In this document: positions 1-7,812 of the stretch, piece after piece | Layout: the number at the start of each line of letters is the position of its first letter | How positions within the stretch are numbered: position 1 is the first letter of the stretch | Assembly (NCBI GenBank): GCA_965368785.1 | Contig: CBDUOG010000027.1 | Coordinates: forward strand, 1-25,678 | Source: Silanimonas sp965368785 | Lineage (GTDB): Bacteria > Pseudomonadota > Gammaproteobacteria > Xanthomonadales > Xanthomonadaceae | Reading direction: 5' to 3' | DNA length: 25,678 bases | Program-made: the position numbers and the translations under genes | The notes under the pieces: generated by a model | What the model was told of the DNA's origin: nothing | The model's input: the letters and a program-made list of their open reading frames with translations, nothing else | Databases searched by the model: none

Positions 1-1280
1 TCCGCCAGATGCATCGCGGTGGCCTGCGTTTCCTGCGCCGCCGCTGCGACTTGTACGGCTGTTTCGTTAATCGTCGATACCAGGTTTCGCAGCGCGTCAA
101 CGGCGAAGTTAATCGAGTCAGCGATCGCGCCCGTGATGTCTTCGGTCACCGTCGCTTTTACGGGTAAGTCACCATCAGCCAGGGATCCCATTTCATCCAG
201 CAAGCGCAAAATAGCTTCCTGGTTTCGTTGGTTTAATTCCGTTGCCAGGCGCTCACGTTTGCGGCCTTCACTAAAGAATGAAACCAGCAAGCCGATCAAC
301 GAAACGATTAGCGCAATCGCGCCACCGACGGCTATATAGTTGTTAGGGAATAAACGCTGAAGATTGATGTTCTGGATTGCCTTACCCAAAACCTTCGCTT
401 CATCCAGCAATACGCCGGTCTGTGTTGCCAGACGCAAACCCGATTCCTGCACCGCAGCGACGTTCGGCGCTTCGCGACTCACCTCGTCGAGCTGCACTTT
501 AGCTTCTTCGTACACCCGGATTGCTTCGTCCACCGCATTTATTGATGCGGCGCTGGTAACGCGGCTTACATTGAGGTCCGGGTTACCTTGCTTAAAGCCA
601 TTGAGCACCGAGTTAAATAAGTTTTCATCGCGGGTCAGCTTGGTCAGCGCAGCCTCGCTGTTCTCACCGCCGGCTAGAATTTCCGTCACGCTTTGCGCCA
701 TACGGTTGGCAATAACCACCTGACGGTTGGCCAAGCTGATCTGCGACGCCGGTGCGTTGGCATCGGCCAGCGACTTCACCACTTCGTCGAGGCGCGCCGA
801 GAGCCGCGGCACGTTATTGACAAAGGACCGGCCGGTTTTTACTACCGACAACAACTGCTCTCGACTGGAGACAATTCGGTCGGCATCGGTTGAGGCAGCG
901 TTCCATGCCTCTTCAAGGCGATTTACCGAAGCGGACGCAAGTGGCGCCATCTGGTCGTTTTTGTAGCCATCGACGTTTTCATCGATGCTGCCGATACTCA
1001 GCGCCTGCACCACTGACTGCAGTCGCGAGGAAGATTCGGCCAGCTTGGCGAACGCAGCCTCGTCACCGTCGGCGGCCAGCTGAGCAAAGTTACCCAGTCG
1101 CTGGGACTCCACCTGCACTTCCGCAGCCAGCAGCTCGGCATTCACCTCTTTGGCATCCAGATACGACTGGAACGCGAAGTTGGCACCGAAGATAACAACG
1201 GAAAGCAGCAGAATTAATACCCATAAGCGGGTACCGAGTCCGCTGATGCGTTGACCTAAATTAGTGGATGTCGCGCTCAT
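1..1280 (-). CDS. pilJ: PilJ, type IV pilus methyl-accepting chemotaxis protein (3' end cut by window)
   Basis: Transmembrane chemoreceptor of the Pil-Chp system that controls twitching motility; it signals through a CheW-like adaptor (PilI) to the histidine kinase ChpA/PilL. The ATG at 1280-1278 opens a frame that runs uninterrupted to the window edge, giving about 426 residues. TM1 is near residues 18-36 (WVLILLLSVVIFGANF), followed by a roughly 280-residue periplasmic sensor, TM2 near 315-338 (YIAVGGAIALIVSLIGLLVS), then a HAMP-like region (LLDEMGSLADGDLPVKATVT) and the start of the signalling coiled coil (AAAAQETQATA). The order and wording match PilJ rather than a generic MCP. A ribosome site AAGGG lies 8 bases before the ATG. 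It is third in pilG-pilI-pilJ, 47 bases after pilI. The methylation and hairpin-tip regions are outside the window. Confidence 0.93.
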   Translation of the reverse strand, partial: MSATSTNLGQRISGLGTRLWVLILLLSVVIFGANFAFQSYLDAKEVNAELLAAEVQVESQRLGNFAQLAADGDEAAFAKLAESSSRLQSVVQALSIGSIDENVDGYKNDQMAPLASASVNRLEEAWNAASTDADRIVSSREQLLSVVKTGRSFVNNVPRLSARLDEVVKSLADANAPASQISLANRQVVIANRMAQSVTEILAGGENSEAALTKLTRDENLFNSVLNGFKQGNPDLNVSRVTSAASINAVDEAIRVYEEAKVQLDEVSREAPNVAAVQESGLRLATQTGVLLDEAKVLGKAIQNINLQRLFPNNYIAVGGAIALIVSLIGLLVSFFSEGRKRERLATELNQRNQEAILRLLDEMGSLADGDLPVKATVTEDITGAIADSINFAVDALRNLVSTINETAVQVAAAAQETQATAMHLA

Positions 1281-1327
1281 GATTTAACCCTTATTTCTGT
1301 ATTTTGGTTTTTTCTTACCCGATTCAT

Positions 1328-1879
1328 TTAGGCTGCTGCCTGCCTGAATTCCGGTGTTCGTGTCAGTGTCGACATACTGAAAACACCGTAGGTGATTTCT
1401 CCTAATCGATATGCATCAACGACAAAGTTGGCATACCGCCCTTCCATGTTTTCCAGCGGACAGCGATGACTGTCGTTAAATACGCGTTGTCCGAACAGCT
1501 CATCAATCACAATCGCCACATTGCCACCGGGCTGCCTGATGACTAGCGCCCGTTGCCCCTCGTTAACCACCGTGCGTTCGCCCTCAAGAAACAAACGCAA
1601 GTCGACAACTGGAAATAAGTTGCTGCGCGCATTGGCCACGCCAAGCATCCACGGCTGTGCGCCGGGAACCGGGGTGATCGCCGGCAAATTTAAGATTTCC
1701 AGGACATCATCGAACGCCGCAACCAAGCGCCGCTTACCAATCCGGAAGCCCACGCCACGCCAATGCCCCGGTGCCTCGACCAATTCCGGCCGACCGGGCT
1801 CATGCACCAAGGAGCGGCGCTCGTAATCCAAAAGCACTTGAAAGGGATCGACTGCTGATCGTTTTTGCGGTTTAGCCAC
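1328..1879 (-). CDS. pilI: PilI, CheW-like adaptor of the Pil-Chp twitching system
   Basis: A cytoplasmic scaffold of 183 residues that couples the receptor PilJ to the ChpA/PilL kinase. A single CheW-like domain fills about residues 38-178; recognisable segments are GFRIGKRRLVAAFDDVLEIL, PGAQPWMLGVANARSNLFPV and the final YGVFSMSTLTRTPEFRQAA, which is PilI-like. The start is GTG at 1879, three bases after the pilG stop; a GGGAG ribosome site sits 7 bases upstream and straddles that stop, so translation is probably coupled to pilG. In Pseudomonas pilH lies between pilG and pilI; there is no room for it here. Confidence 0.93.
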   Translation of the reverse strand: MAKPQKRSAVDPFQVLLDYERRSLVHEPGRPELVEAPGHWRGVGFRIGKRRLVAAFDDVLEILNLPAITPVPGAQPWMLGVANARSNLFPVVDLRLFLEGERTVVNEGQRALVIRQPGGNVAIVIDELFGQRVFNDSHRCPLENMEGRYANFVVDAYRLGEITYGVFSMSTLTRTPEFRQAAA

Positions 1880-1882
1880 CGG

Positions 1883-2284
1883 TTAACTCCCGCTGACAAA
1901 CTTGCGGATGGTGTCGAGCAGCTCATCGCGCGTAAATGGCTTGGTCAGATATTGCTCTGAACCCACGATTCGTCCACGGGCCTTATCGAACAAGCCATCT
2001 TTGGATGACAACATGATTACCGGCGTCTGCTTAAACATCTGGTTACTTTTGATCAAAGCGCAGGTCTGATAGCCGTCTAAGCGCGGCATCATGATATCGA
2101 CGAAAATGATTTGAGGAATTTGGTCAGCAATTTTTGCCAACGCCTCAAAACCATCGTTGGCGGTCACTACATCACAGCCTTCTTTTTTCAGAAGCGTCTC
2201 TGCGGTACGACGAATCGTTTTCGAGTCGTCGATTACCATGACCTTCAGACCTTCCAGACTGCTGGTTTGATTGTTATCACTCAT
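1883..2284 (-). CDS. pilG: PilG, single-domain response regulator for twitching motility
   Basis: A CheY-like receiver of 133 residues phosphorylated by the ChpA/PilL kinase; in Pseudomonas PilG promotes pilus extension and cAMP signalling. Visible residues are the acidic pair D19-D20 (VMVIDDSKTIRR), the phospho-acceptor D63 (IIFVDIMMPRLDGYQTC), S93 and K115 (YLTKPF). The stretch GLKVMVIDDSKTIRRTAETL is diagnostic of PilG over PilH. I chose the ATG at 2284 (MSDNNQ), which has GGGGAAG 5 bases upstream and gives the usual family length; an in-frame ATG at 2320 would add 12 unconserved residues. First gene of the minus-strand pil operon, with its own promoter upstream. Confidence 0.95.
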   Translation of the reverse strand: MSDNNQTSSLEGLKVMVIDDSKTIRRTAETLLKKEGCDVVTANDGFEALAKIADQIPQIIFVDIMMPRLDGYQTCALIKSNQMFKQTPVIMLSSKDGLFDKARGRIVGSEQYLTKPFTRDELLDTIRKFVSGS

Positions 2285-2348
2285 CAATGCTTCCCCACTG
2301 CAAGCCGACTCACCGGACATTGCCCCTAGAATTACGGAATTTCATAAG

Positions 2349-2379
2349 CTTATATCCCAATCTAGCCGTAATGTGTCAA
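2349..2379 (-). promoter_or_regulatory. Candidate sigma-70 promoter of pilG-pilI-pilJ
   Basis: Read on the minus strand, a perfect -35 TTGACA (2379-2374) is followed after 19 bases by TATAAG (2354-2349), five of six matches to the -10 consensus; ATATAA one base earlier gives an 18-base spacer. The implied transcript start near 2342 leaves about 58 bases of leader before the pilG ATG. The spacer is slightly long, so an activator may help. The rest of the 2285-2459 gap holds the leader and the gshB upstream region, where only weak elements (TTGCGC at 2383 with TCAAAT 16 bases later, or TATTTT at 2427) are visible. Confidence 0.6.
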
Positions 2380-2459
2380 GTTTTGCGCGAATTCCCGAAA
2401 TAGGTCAAATTTCCACAATTAGACGCTATTTTGCCCCTACACCCCGCCGGAGTCATCGC

Positions 2460-3410
2460 ATGCCCCTAAACATCGCCATCGTCATGGACCCGATCGAGTC
2501 CATCAAAATTGCCAAGGACTCCAGTTTCGCCATGCTTTTGGAAGCGCAGCGCCGCGGTCACCATGTGTACTATGTGCGCCCCGGACGGCTGCAGATCCTC
2601 AACGGCGAGCCCGGCGCGGACCTGGCCACTCTAAGCGTACGCGAGAATCAGGGTGGGCATTTTGAACTAGGCGAGTTCGGCTATCGCTCGCTTGCCGATA
2701 TGGACGTGGTCCTGATGCGCAAGGACCCGCCCTTTGACAGTAACTATTTGTATGACACTCAAGTACTTAGCCTTGCTCAGGCGGCAGGCGTGCTGATCGT
2801 CAATGATCCTCAGGCGCTGCGCGATCTGAACGAGAAGCTGGGCGCGTTGCTTTTCCCTCAATGTATCCCGCCGACCCTGGTGAGCCGTGACGCCGGGCAA
2901 TTGAAAAGTTTTGTCAAACTGCATACTGAAGCAGTTCTCAAGCCGCTCGACGGCATGGGCGGTCGCTCAATCTTCCGGATCAGGCATGGTGATCCCAACA
3001 CCAATGTCATCCTGGAGACACTGACCCATCAAGGCCGGGAAATGGCCATGGCGCAACGCTTCATCCCTGAAATCTCACAAGGTGATAAGCGCATTCTGCT
3101 GGTGGCCGGTCAGCCAGTGCCCTATTGTCTCGCGCGCATCCCGCAAGGCGATGAATTCAGGGGCAATCTAGCCGTGGGCGGACGTGGCGAGGGAAGAGCA
3201 CTTTCAGCCAGGGATCATGAAATCGCTGCTATTGTCGGCCCTGAGCTTGTTAAGCGCGGCGTGCTATTCGCCGGTTTGGATATCATTGGCGATTATCTGA
3301 CCGAAGTGAATATCACCAGCCCGACGTGTATACGCGAACTGGACGCGCAATATTCGCTCAATATTGCCGGCCAATTATTTGATGTCATCGAGGAAAAATT
3401 GCGTCAATGA
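2460..3410 (+). CDS. gshB: Glutathione synthetase
   Basis: ATP-dependent ligase that joins gamma-glutamylcysteine and glycine, the last step of glutathione synthesis, in the cytoplasm. The 316 residues equal the E. coli GshB length. The N-terminal domain opens with NIAIVMDPIESIKIAKDSSF; the ATP-grasp part shows VLKPLDGMGGRSIFRI (glycine-rich loop, D164-R169), MAQRFIPEISQGDKRILL and FAGLDIIGDYLTEVNITSPT (metal- and substrate-binding end). The frame is open upstream to 2271, but homology starts at the ATG at 2460, which has GGAG 7 bases before it. It is divergent from pilG and overlaps the tonB-like gene by four bases (ATGA). The gene order tonB-gshB next to pilG is shared with Pseudomonas and Xanthomonadales. 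Confidence 0.97.
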   Translation: MPLNIAIVMDPIESIKIAKDSSFAMLLEAQRRGHHVYYVRPGRLQILNGEPGADLATLSVRENQGGHFELGEFGYRSLADMDVVLMRKDPPFDSNYLYDTQVLSLAQAAGVLIVNDPQALRDLNEKLGALLFPQCIPPTLVSRDAGQLKSFVKLHTEAVLKPLDGMGGRSIFRIRHGDPNTNVILETLTHQGREMAMAQRFIPEISQGDKRILLVAGQPVPYCLARIPQGDEFRGNLAVGGRGEGRALSARDHEIAAIVGPELVKRGVLFAGLDIIGDYLTEVNITSPTCIRELDAQYSLNIAGQLFDVIEEKLRQ

Positions 3411-4270
3411 GCCACAGCCCCGTCATTGATCCGGCCACCCGATTAAGCGCGACCACCGTGTTTGGCGCGTTGTCATTGGCCACGATTATTTTCGGCATCG
3501 GATTCAAAGTCGATAACGCGGCACCTTTGGTGCCCACTCTGGACGTCATTCTCACCAATACAACCACCGATGACGCACCCAAACGCGCTGATTTTCTAGC
3601 TCAAGCCAATAATCAGGGCGGCGGTGATAGTGAACAGGTAAAGCGACCGCGCGACCTGCAATTCGCACAAATTCCCCGACAAGAGGACGGCATCGCCCCT
3701 GTCCCCTTGCGTGCGCAGGCACCGCTGCCCAGCGAGCGGACTCCGGCCAGCTTGGTAACCAGTACCCAATTTAGCCCCGAGTCTGCAGCGAAGAAGCTTG
3801 AGACCGAAGAGCTTGATCTTCGGAAGCTACCGACCGGCACGGAAATTTTGGAGCGCAGCCTGAAAATGGCGCGTCTGGCCGCAGAAGTTGAACAGCGCGA
3901 GCAAATGTTGGCGCAAAGACCCAAGCGGAAATTTGTTTCGGCAAGTACCCGCGAGTACGAATACGCACACTATCTGCGCCAGTGGGCCGCACATGTCGAG
4001 CGGGTCGGCAATGTGAACTACCCGGAGAAAGCGCGCGCTCAAAGCCTCAATGGCGGACTGGTCATGACCGTGGTTGTGCGTCGCGACGGCAGCGTCGTAT
4101 CAGTGGTCATCAATACGCCCAGTCACTACGCCACGCTCAATCAAGCGGCACAACGCATTGTTAAATTAGCCGAGCCTTTTCCACCCCTGCCTCGGACCAA
4201 AGATGATGTCGATGAACTACACATCATCCGAACCTGGGTTTTCATCGACGGCAGCATGCAGAATTACTGA
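3407..4270 (+). CDS. TonB-like energy-transducing protein (TonB3 type)
   Basis: A 287-residue inner-membrane-anchored protein with one N-terminal TM segment (about residues 16-33, TTVFGALSLATIIFGIGF), a long, presumably periplasmic spacer (about 34-180) rich in charged and polar residues, and a TonB-like C-terminal domain (about 183-285) containing NYPEKARAQSLNGGLVMTVV, VRRDGSVVSVVI and the closing IIRTWVFIDGS. TonB proteins couple the proton-motive force, via ExbB/ExbD, to outer-membrane receptors. No exbB or exbD lies nearby, and the spacer lacks the long Pro-Glu/Pro-Lys repeats of classical TonB. The position overlapping gshB beside the pil operon matches Pseudomonas tonB3, linked there to twitching motility. 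Start ATG overlaps the gshB stop, so translation is likely coupled. Confidence 0.85.
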   Translation: MSHSPVIDPATRLSATTVFGALSLATIIFGIGFKVDNAAPLVPTLDVILTNTTTDDAPKRADFLAQANNQGGGDSEQVKRPRDLQFAQIPRQEDGIAPVPLRAQAPLPSERTPASLVTSTQFSPESAAKKLETEELDLRKLPTGTEILERSLKMARLAAEVEQREQMLAQRPKRKFVSASTREYEYAHYLRQWAAHVERVGNVNYPEKARAQSLNGGLVMTVVVRRDGSVVSVVINTPSHYATLNQAAQRIVKLAEPFPPLPRTKDDVDELHIIRTWVFIDGSMQNY

Positions 4271-4279
4271 TCCTCGTGC

Positions 4280-5401
4280 CTATGCGCAAATGACCCGATT
4301 TCGCCCCTGCTGTTTGGCTGAATACAGCGCCTCGTCGGCATGTTTGAACCAATCGGTCATCGAATTTCCCGGCTGAAACTGGGCAACGCCGATGCTAATC
4401 GTAATATTGATCGGTGAATCAATTCCTACATCGAACTTATTTTCGGCAATTGCCAGGCGGACACGCTCAGCGATCGTTGCCGCCACTTCTTTTGTGGCAC
4501 GCGGCAAAACGATTAAAAACTCTTCGCCGCCGAAGCGTGCAGCAATGTCACCTGCGCGCAACGACCGCTGCAGTATCTGCGCAACCGCTGTCAGCACTTT
4601 ATCGCCTCCGTCGTGGCCATACTGATCGTTGACTTTTTTGAAGTGATCAATATCCAGGACCAGCACCGAAGCCGCAGCAGATAGCGCTCCCTGACGATCC
4701 AAATCGGCAATGAGTCGTAACAGAAATGCCTCCAAGGACCGCCTGTTCTCCAATCCAGTCAGCGCGTCATGTGACGCATCGCTGCGCCACTGCAGCAAAT
4801 CTTGCAGAAGAATGAGCTGATTCACGCTGGCCCACATCGCCACACCGGAAATTAGCGAAAACAGCCAGATATCAAGAAAATCGCGATTGGACAGCGTCGC
4901 GTCGGAGGCCCAGATTGAAATCAGCATTGATACAAAAACCGGTGTCGCGCAAAGTACTGCTCGCCAGATAGACAGAGGAAATATCGCAATCTGCACGACG
5001 ACAAAAAATGGGAATAAACGATACCCCAACTGCATCAACGACGTATTCTCCGGCGAGACGGCAAGCTCCATCATCAAGAAGAAAAATGCCTGACTGGCGA
5101 ACAACATAAATAGTCGCCAAAATGAACCGCGTCCGGAGAAATCAGCGAAAAATATTACGAGCACGGAGCAGGCGAATAAAACGCGCCAGAAAATTAATTT
5201 GACTGCGGCGCTCTGTTCCAATGTGTACAAATCAGCCGGGATCCACAGCACTGCAAACAGGGCAATCACCGCAGAGATTGTGCGGAGTCGGGGAAACAAA
5301 ATCCGCCGCAAAGCCGTATCGAAGGACTCCGATGTTTGCTCTGCGCCCAAAATCCGGCGCAATGTGCTGACGCCCGACTTCGTTCCGGAATCCATGGTCA
5401 C
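4280..5401 (-). CDS. Membrane diguanylate cyclase with six-TM sensor and GGDEF domain
   Basis: Makes cyclic di-GMP from two GTP. The N-terminal half has about six hydrophobic helices (roughly residues 41-58, 68-87, 95-116, 128-146, 149-165, 176-200) resembling a MASE-type integral sensor whose subtype I cannot name. The GGDEF domain (about 205-373) has HDALTGLENRR, LDIDHFKKVNDQYGHDGGD and an intact active site GGEEF (291-295). R282-D285 (RAGD) lies five residues before it, which is the product-inhibition I-site, so an active, feedback-inhibited enzyme is expected. The start is GTG at 5401 with GAGG 7 bases upstream; the ATG at 5395 would put the ribosome site 13 bases away. It is convergent with the tonB-like gene (9-base gap, no visible terminator) and unrelated by operon to its neighbours. 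Confidence 0.93.
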   Translation of the reverse strand: MTMDSGTKSGVSTLRRILGAEQTSESFDTALRRILFPRLRTISAVIALFAVLWIPADLYTLEQSAAVKLIFWRVLFACSVLVIFFADFSGRGSFWRLFMLFASQAFFFLMMELAVSPENTSLMQLGYRLFPFFVVVQIAIFPLSIWRAVLCATPVFVSMLISIWASDATLSNRDFLDIWLFSLISGVAMWASVNQLILLQDLLQWRSDASHDALTGLENRRSLEAFLLRLIADLDRQGALSAAASVLVLDIDHFKKVNDQYGHDGGDKVLTAVAQILQRSLRAGDIAARFGGEEFLIVLPRATKEVAATIAERVRLAIAENKFDVGIDSPINITISIGVAQFQPGNSMTDWFKHADEALYSAKQQGRNRVICA

Positions 5402-5408
5402 GGTCTTA

Positions 5409-5422
5409 CCTCGAAAAACGAG
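5409..5422 (-). promoter_or_regulatory. Small hairpin overlapping the ribosome site of the diguanylate cyclase gene
   Basis: On the minus strand CTCG (5422-5419), a TTTTT loop and CGAG (5413-5410) form a four-pair stem whose 3' arm contains most of the GAGG ribosome site used by the GTG start at 5401. The stem is short; any effect on translation is inference. Confidence 0.3.
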
Positions 5423-5519
5423 AGAATCAAACCAAGATAACGGCAGGCTGAACCCGATCTTGAAGTTAATCAGGCTTTAGGCCGAATTGACCGGCACTTG
5501 CTGCTAAAATCGCAGGATC

Positions 5520-7367
5520 ATGATTGCTTTCAGAAACTTCGCGCTACGGCGCGGCGAACACCTTTTGCTCTCCGAAGTCGACCTGTCCCTGCATTCGGGC
5601 TGGCGGATCGGCGTGATCGGGCGAAATGGCGCCGGTAAATCCTCGCTATTTGCCGCGATCCGCGGCGAGGTTGAAGCCGACCGCGGAGATATCGACCTAC
5701 CCGGCAAAATCCGAATTGCCAGTATCGCCCAGGAAACGCCGTCGCTGCCTGACCCGGCGCTGGATTTTGTGCTAGGTGGTGACGCCAAAGTGGCCGAAGT
5801 CATTCGCGCCGAAGCTGATGCTTGCGCCCGCGAAGACTGGGAAGCAGTAGCCGAGGCCCACCAGAAAATGGAAGAGCTGAAAGCCTACGACGCACCGGCT
5901 CGTGCGGCGAAATTGCTGTTCGGCCTTGGATTTAGCGCCGAAACGCATCAGGATCCGGTTTCTTCATTCTCCGGCGGTTGGCGTGTGCGCTTAAATCTGG
6001 CGCGTGCCTTGATGACTCCGTCAGATATTCTGATGCTCGACGAGCCCACCAACCACCTCGATTTGGACGCGGTGCTTTGGCTTGAAGAGTGGCTGCTGAA
6101 ATACCCCGGCATGCTGCTACTCATTTCGCACGACCGTGAATTCCTAGATGAGCTGTGCACGCACACCCTGCATCTGCACGAGGCCAAAGCCAAGCTGTAT
6201 ACGGGCAACTACACCAGTTACGAGCGGCAACGCGCGGAGCAATTGCGCCAGCAGAATATCGCGTTTGAGAAAGAACAGGTTGAGCGCGCGCACCTTCAAG
6301 CCTTTATCGATCGATTTAAGGCTAAGGCCAGCAAGGCCAAGCAGGCCCAATCCCGCATGAAGCGCCTGGCCAAGCTATCGGGCACCGAAGCGGTTCGCGC
6401 AGAACGGGAAATCCGCATTAACTTCCCCACCCCGGCCAAAGTGCCGCACTCGCTAATTGGTTTGCGTCAGGTCGACACCGGCTACGGCGACCACTGCGTG
6501 CTTTCAGATGTCGGTCTGGTGATTGAGGCCGGAGATCGACTCGGTTTGCTCGGGCCCAACGGCGCCGGCAAATCGACCCTGGTTAAGACCCTGGTTGGCG
6601 AACTGCCACTGATGCACGGCGAACGCATCGCCCATCCGGACCTAGTCATCGGCTATTTTGCCCAGCATACGGTTGAAGCCCTCACCGCCGGGCAGAGCCC
6701 GGTTGATCACCTGCGCGATATTGCGCCGACCACCTCGATTCAAGAATTTCGCGATTTCCTCGGCCGCTGGAATTTCCCGGGCAATCGTGCGTTTGACAGT
6801 ATTGATGGCTTTTCCGGCGGAGAACGCGCACGACTGGCCCTGGCCCTGGTCGCATGGCGCAAACCCAATGTGCTGTTGCTCGATGAACCGACGAACCATC
6901 TCGATTTGGAAATGCGCGAAGCCTTGGCCGAAGCACTTGCCGACTTTGATGGCGCCATCGTTGTGGTTTCGCACGATCGACACTTAATCGGCTTAGTCTG
7001 CGAGCGCTATCTGCGCATCGCCGATGGCGTCGTCAACGAATTCGATGGCGACCTAGACGAGTATGCGGTGTGGTTGCAAGCCCGCAACTCGTCGGGCAAA
7101 CGCCCCGAATCAAAAGCGAAAAGCACACAAGTGGAAGCGCCGGCCAGAACGCGCACAGCGGCAGCGAGCGGCTCGAAGAATATAAAGCAAATGGAATCGG
7201 AACTGGAAAAGCTCAGCTCGGAGTTAAGCCAAGTGGACAAACAATTAGCCGACGCCGACTTGTGGAACTCTGATCCGGGCAAGGCCGAAAAGCTCAGTCA
7301 ACACAGGCAGGCTTTGTCGCAACAACAATCACTGATTGAAGAGCAATGGCTGCAGGCGAGCGTTTGA
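5520..7367 (+). CDS. yheS: ABC-F ribosome-associated ATPase, YheS type
   Basis: Soluble tandem ABC ATPase without membrane segments; ABC-F proteins bind the ribosomal E site and adjust the P-site tRNA during stalled or difficult translation. Length is 615 residues (E. coli YheS is about 637). First cassette: Walker A GRNGAGKS (34-41), signature SFSGGW (about 149-154), Walker B LMLDEPTNHLDLD (about 171-183). The interdomain linker (about 230-290) is highly charged and holds QAFIDRFKAKASKAKQAQSR, a YheS hallmark. Second cassette: GPNGAGKST (about 346), GFSGGERARLALAL (about 430), LLLDEPTNHLDL (about 452). A charged coiled coil ends the protein. Both catalytic glutamates (DEPTNH) are intact. Start ATG follows AGGATC; TAAAAT at 5505-5510 may be its -10 element with a very short leader. 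Single gene or paired with fmdB 50 bases downstream. Confidence 0.95.
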   Translation: MIAFRNFALRRGEHLLLSEVDLSLHSGWRIGVIGRNGAGKSSLFAAIRGEVEADRGDIDLPGKIRIASIAQETPSLPDPALDFVLGGDAKVAEVIRAEADACAREDWEAVAEAHQKMEELKAYDAPARAAKLLFGLGFSAETHQDPVSSFSGGWRVRLNLARALMTPSDILMLDEPTNHLDLDAVLWLEEWLLKYPGMLLLISHDREFLDELCTHTLHLHEAKAKLYTGNYTSYERQRAEQLRQQNIAFEKEQVERAHLQAFIDRFKAKASKAKQAQSRMKRLAKLSGTEAVRAEREIRINFPTPAKVPHSLIGLRQVDTGYGDHCVLSDVGLVIEAGDRLGLLGPNGAGKSTLVKTLVGELPLMHGERIAHPDLVIGYFAQHTVEALTAGQSPVDHLRDIAPTTSIQEFRDFLGRWNFPGNRAFDSIDGFSGGERARLALALVAWRKPNVLLLDEPTNHLDLEMREALAEALADFDGAIVVVSHDRHLIGLVCERYLRIADGVVNEFDGDLDEYAVWLQARNSSGKRPESKAKSTQVEAPARTRTAAASGSKNIKQMESELEKLSSELSQVDKQLADADLWNSDPGKAEKLSQHRQALSQQQSLIEEQWLQASV

Positions 7368-7417
7368 GCCCCTAACTCCCTTCTATTTTTCGTAAACCGG
7401 AACATTTAGCCAAGACC

Positions 7418-7729
7418 ATGCCAATTTATGCCTTTGAATGCGCTGCCTGCGGTCATCATTTCGATCGCCTGCAGAAAATAGCCGACCCGGACCCGCAATC
7501 ATGCCCTGAATGTGAGCAGCCTGATGTGCGCCGCCAATTGACCGCACCGTCATTCCGTCTGGCCGGCAGTGGCTGGTACGAAACCGATTTCAAGAACAAG
7601 AGCGACAAAAAGCGAAATTTGGCCGGCAACAGCGACAGCACCAGCGCTGCGAGCACGGCCACCGAAAGCAAACCCAGCACGAGCAGCGATACCGCTTCGA
7701 CTGAGAACAGCACCAAGAACGCTGAGTAA
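7418..7729 (+). CDS. FmdB-family zinc-ribbon protein
   Basis: A 103-residue protein whose first half is the FmdB/CxxC regulatory domain: MPIYAFECAACGHHFDRLQK with cysteine pairs C8/C11 and C29/C32 (CPEC) expected to bind one zinc, followed by the family's RRQLTAPSFRLAGSGWY segment. Residues from about 57 on are low-complexity Ser/Thr/Ala/Lys and probably disordered. The biochemical role of the family is unsettled; it was named for a putative regulator linked to formamidase genes. In many proteobacteria a gene of this type sits just upstream of aspS, often with a DUF502 membrane protein between; DUF502 is absent here. No strong ribosome site is visible before the ATG. Confidence 0.85.
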   Translation: MPIYAFECAACGHHFDRLQKIADPDPQSCPECEQPDVRRQLTAPSFRLAGSGWYETDFKNKSDKKRNLAGNSDSTSAASTATESKPSTSSDTASTENSTKNAE

Positions 7730-7766
7730 AAAGCGGCTTTTTTGCCGCTGATCGCTCAGGTCTTTT
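7722..7766 (+). terminator. Possible intrinsic terminator after the fmdB-type gene
   Basis: A two-part hairpin overlaps the end of the coding frame: inner stem AGCGGC (7732-7737), TTTTTT loop, GCCGCT (7744-7749), and outer stem CTGAG (7722-7726) with CTCAG (7755-7759) across an internal loop. It is followed by GTCTTTT (7760-7766), a weak T tract. The fold is credible, but the tail is poor, so partial termination or attenuation ahead of aspS is as likely as a true stop. Confidence 0.4.
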
Positions 7767-7771
7767 AGAAT
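7742..7771 (+). promoter_or_regulatory. Candidate aspS promoter
   Basis: TTGCCG (7742-7747, four of six to the -35 consensus) and TAGAAT (7766-7771, five of six to the -10 consensus) are 18 bases apart, giving a start near 7778 and a leader of about 35 bases with CGGAG ahead of the aspS ATG. The -35 lies inside the hairpin assigned to the upstream gene, so termination and initiation may be entangled. Confidence 0.4.
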
Positions 7772-7812
7772 AGGCGGCCGTTTTACCGGCGAGCAGCCCC
7801 TCCGGAGTTTCC

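Noticed and set aside
1521..2329. Open frames on the plus strand opposite pilI and pilG
   Set aside because: They are antisense shadows of clearly recognised genes and resemble no protein family.
2271..2459. Upstream extension of the gshB frame by 63 codons
   Set aside because: The extension overlaps the divergent pilG start and promoter, encodes no family sequence, and the ATG at 2460 has a ribosome site and the correct length.
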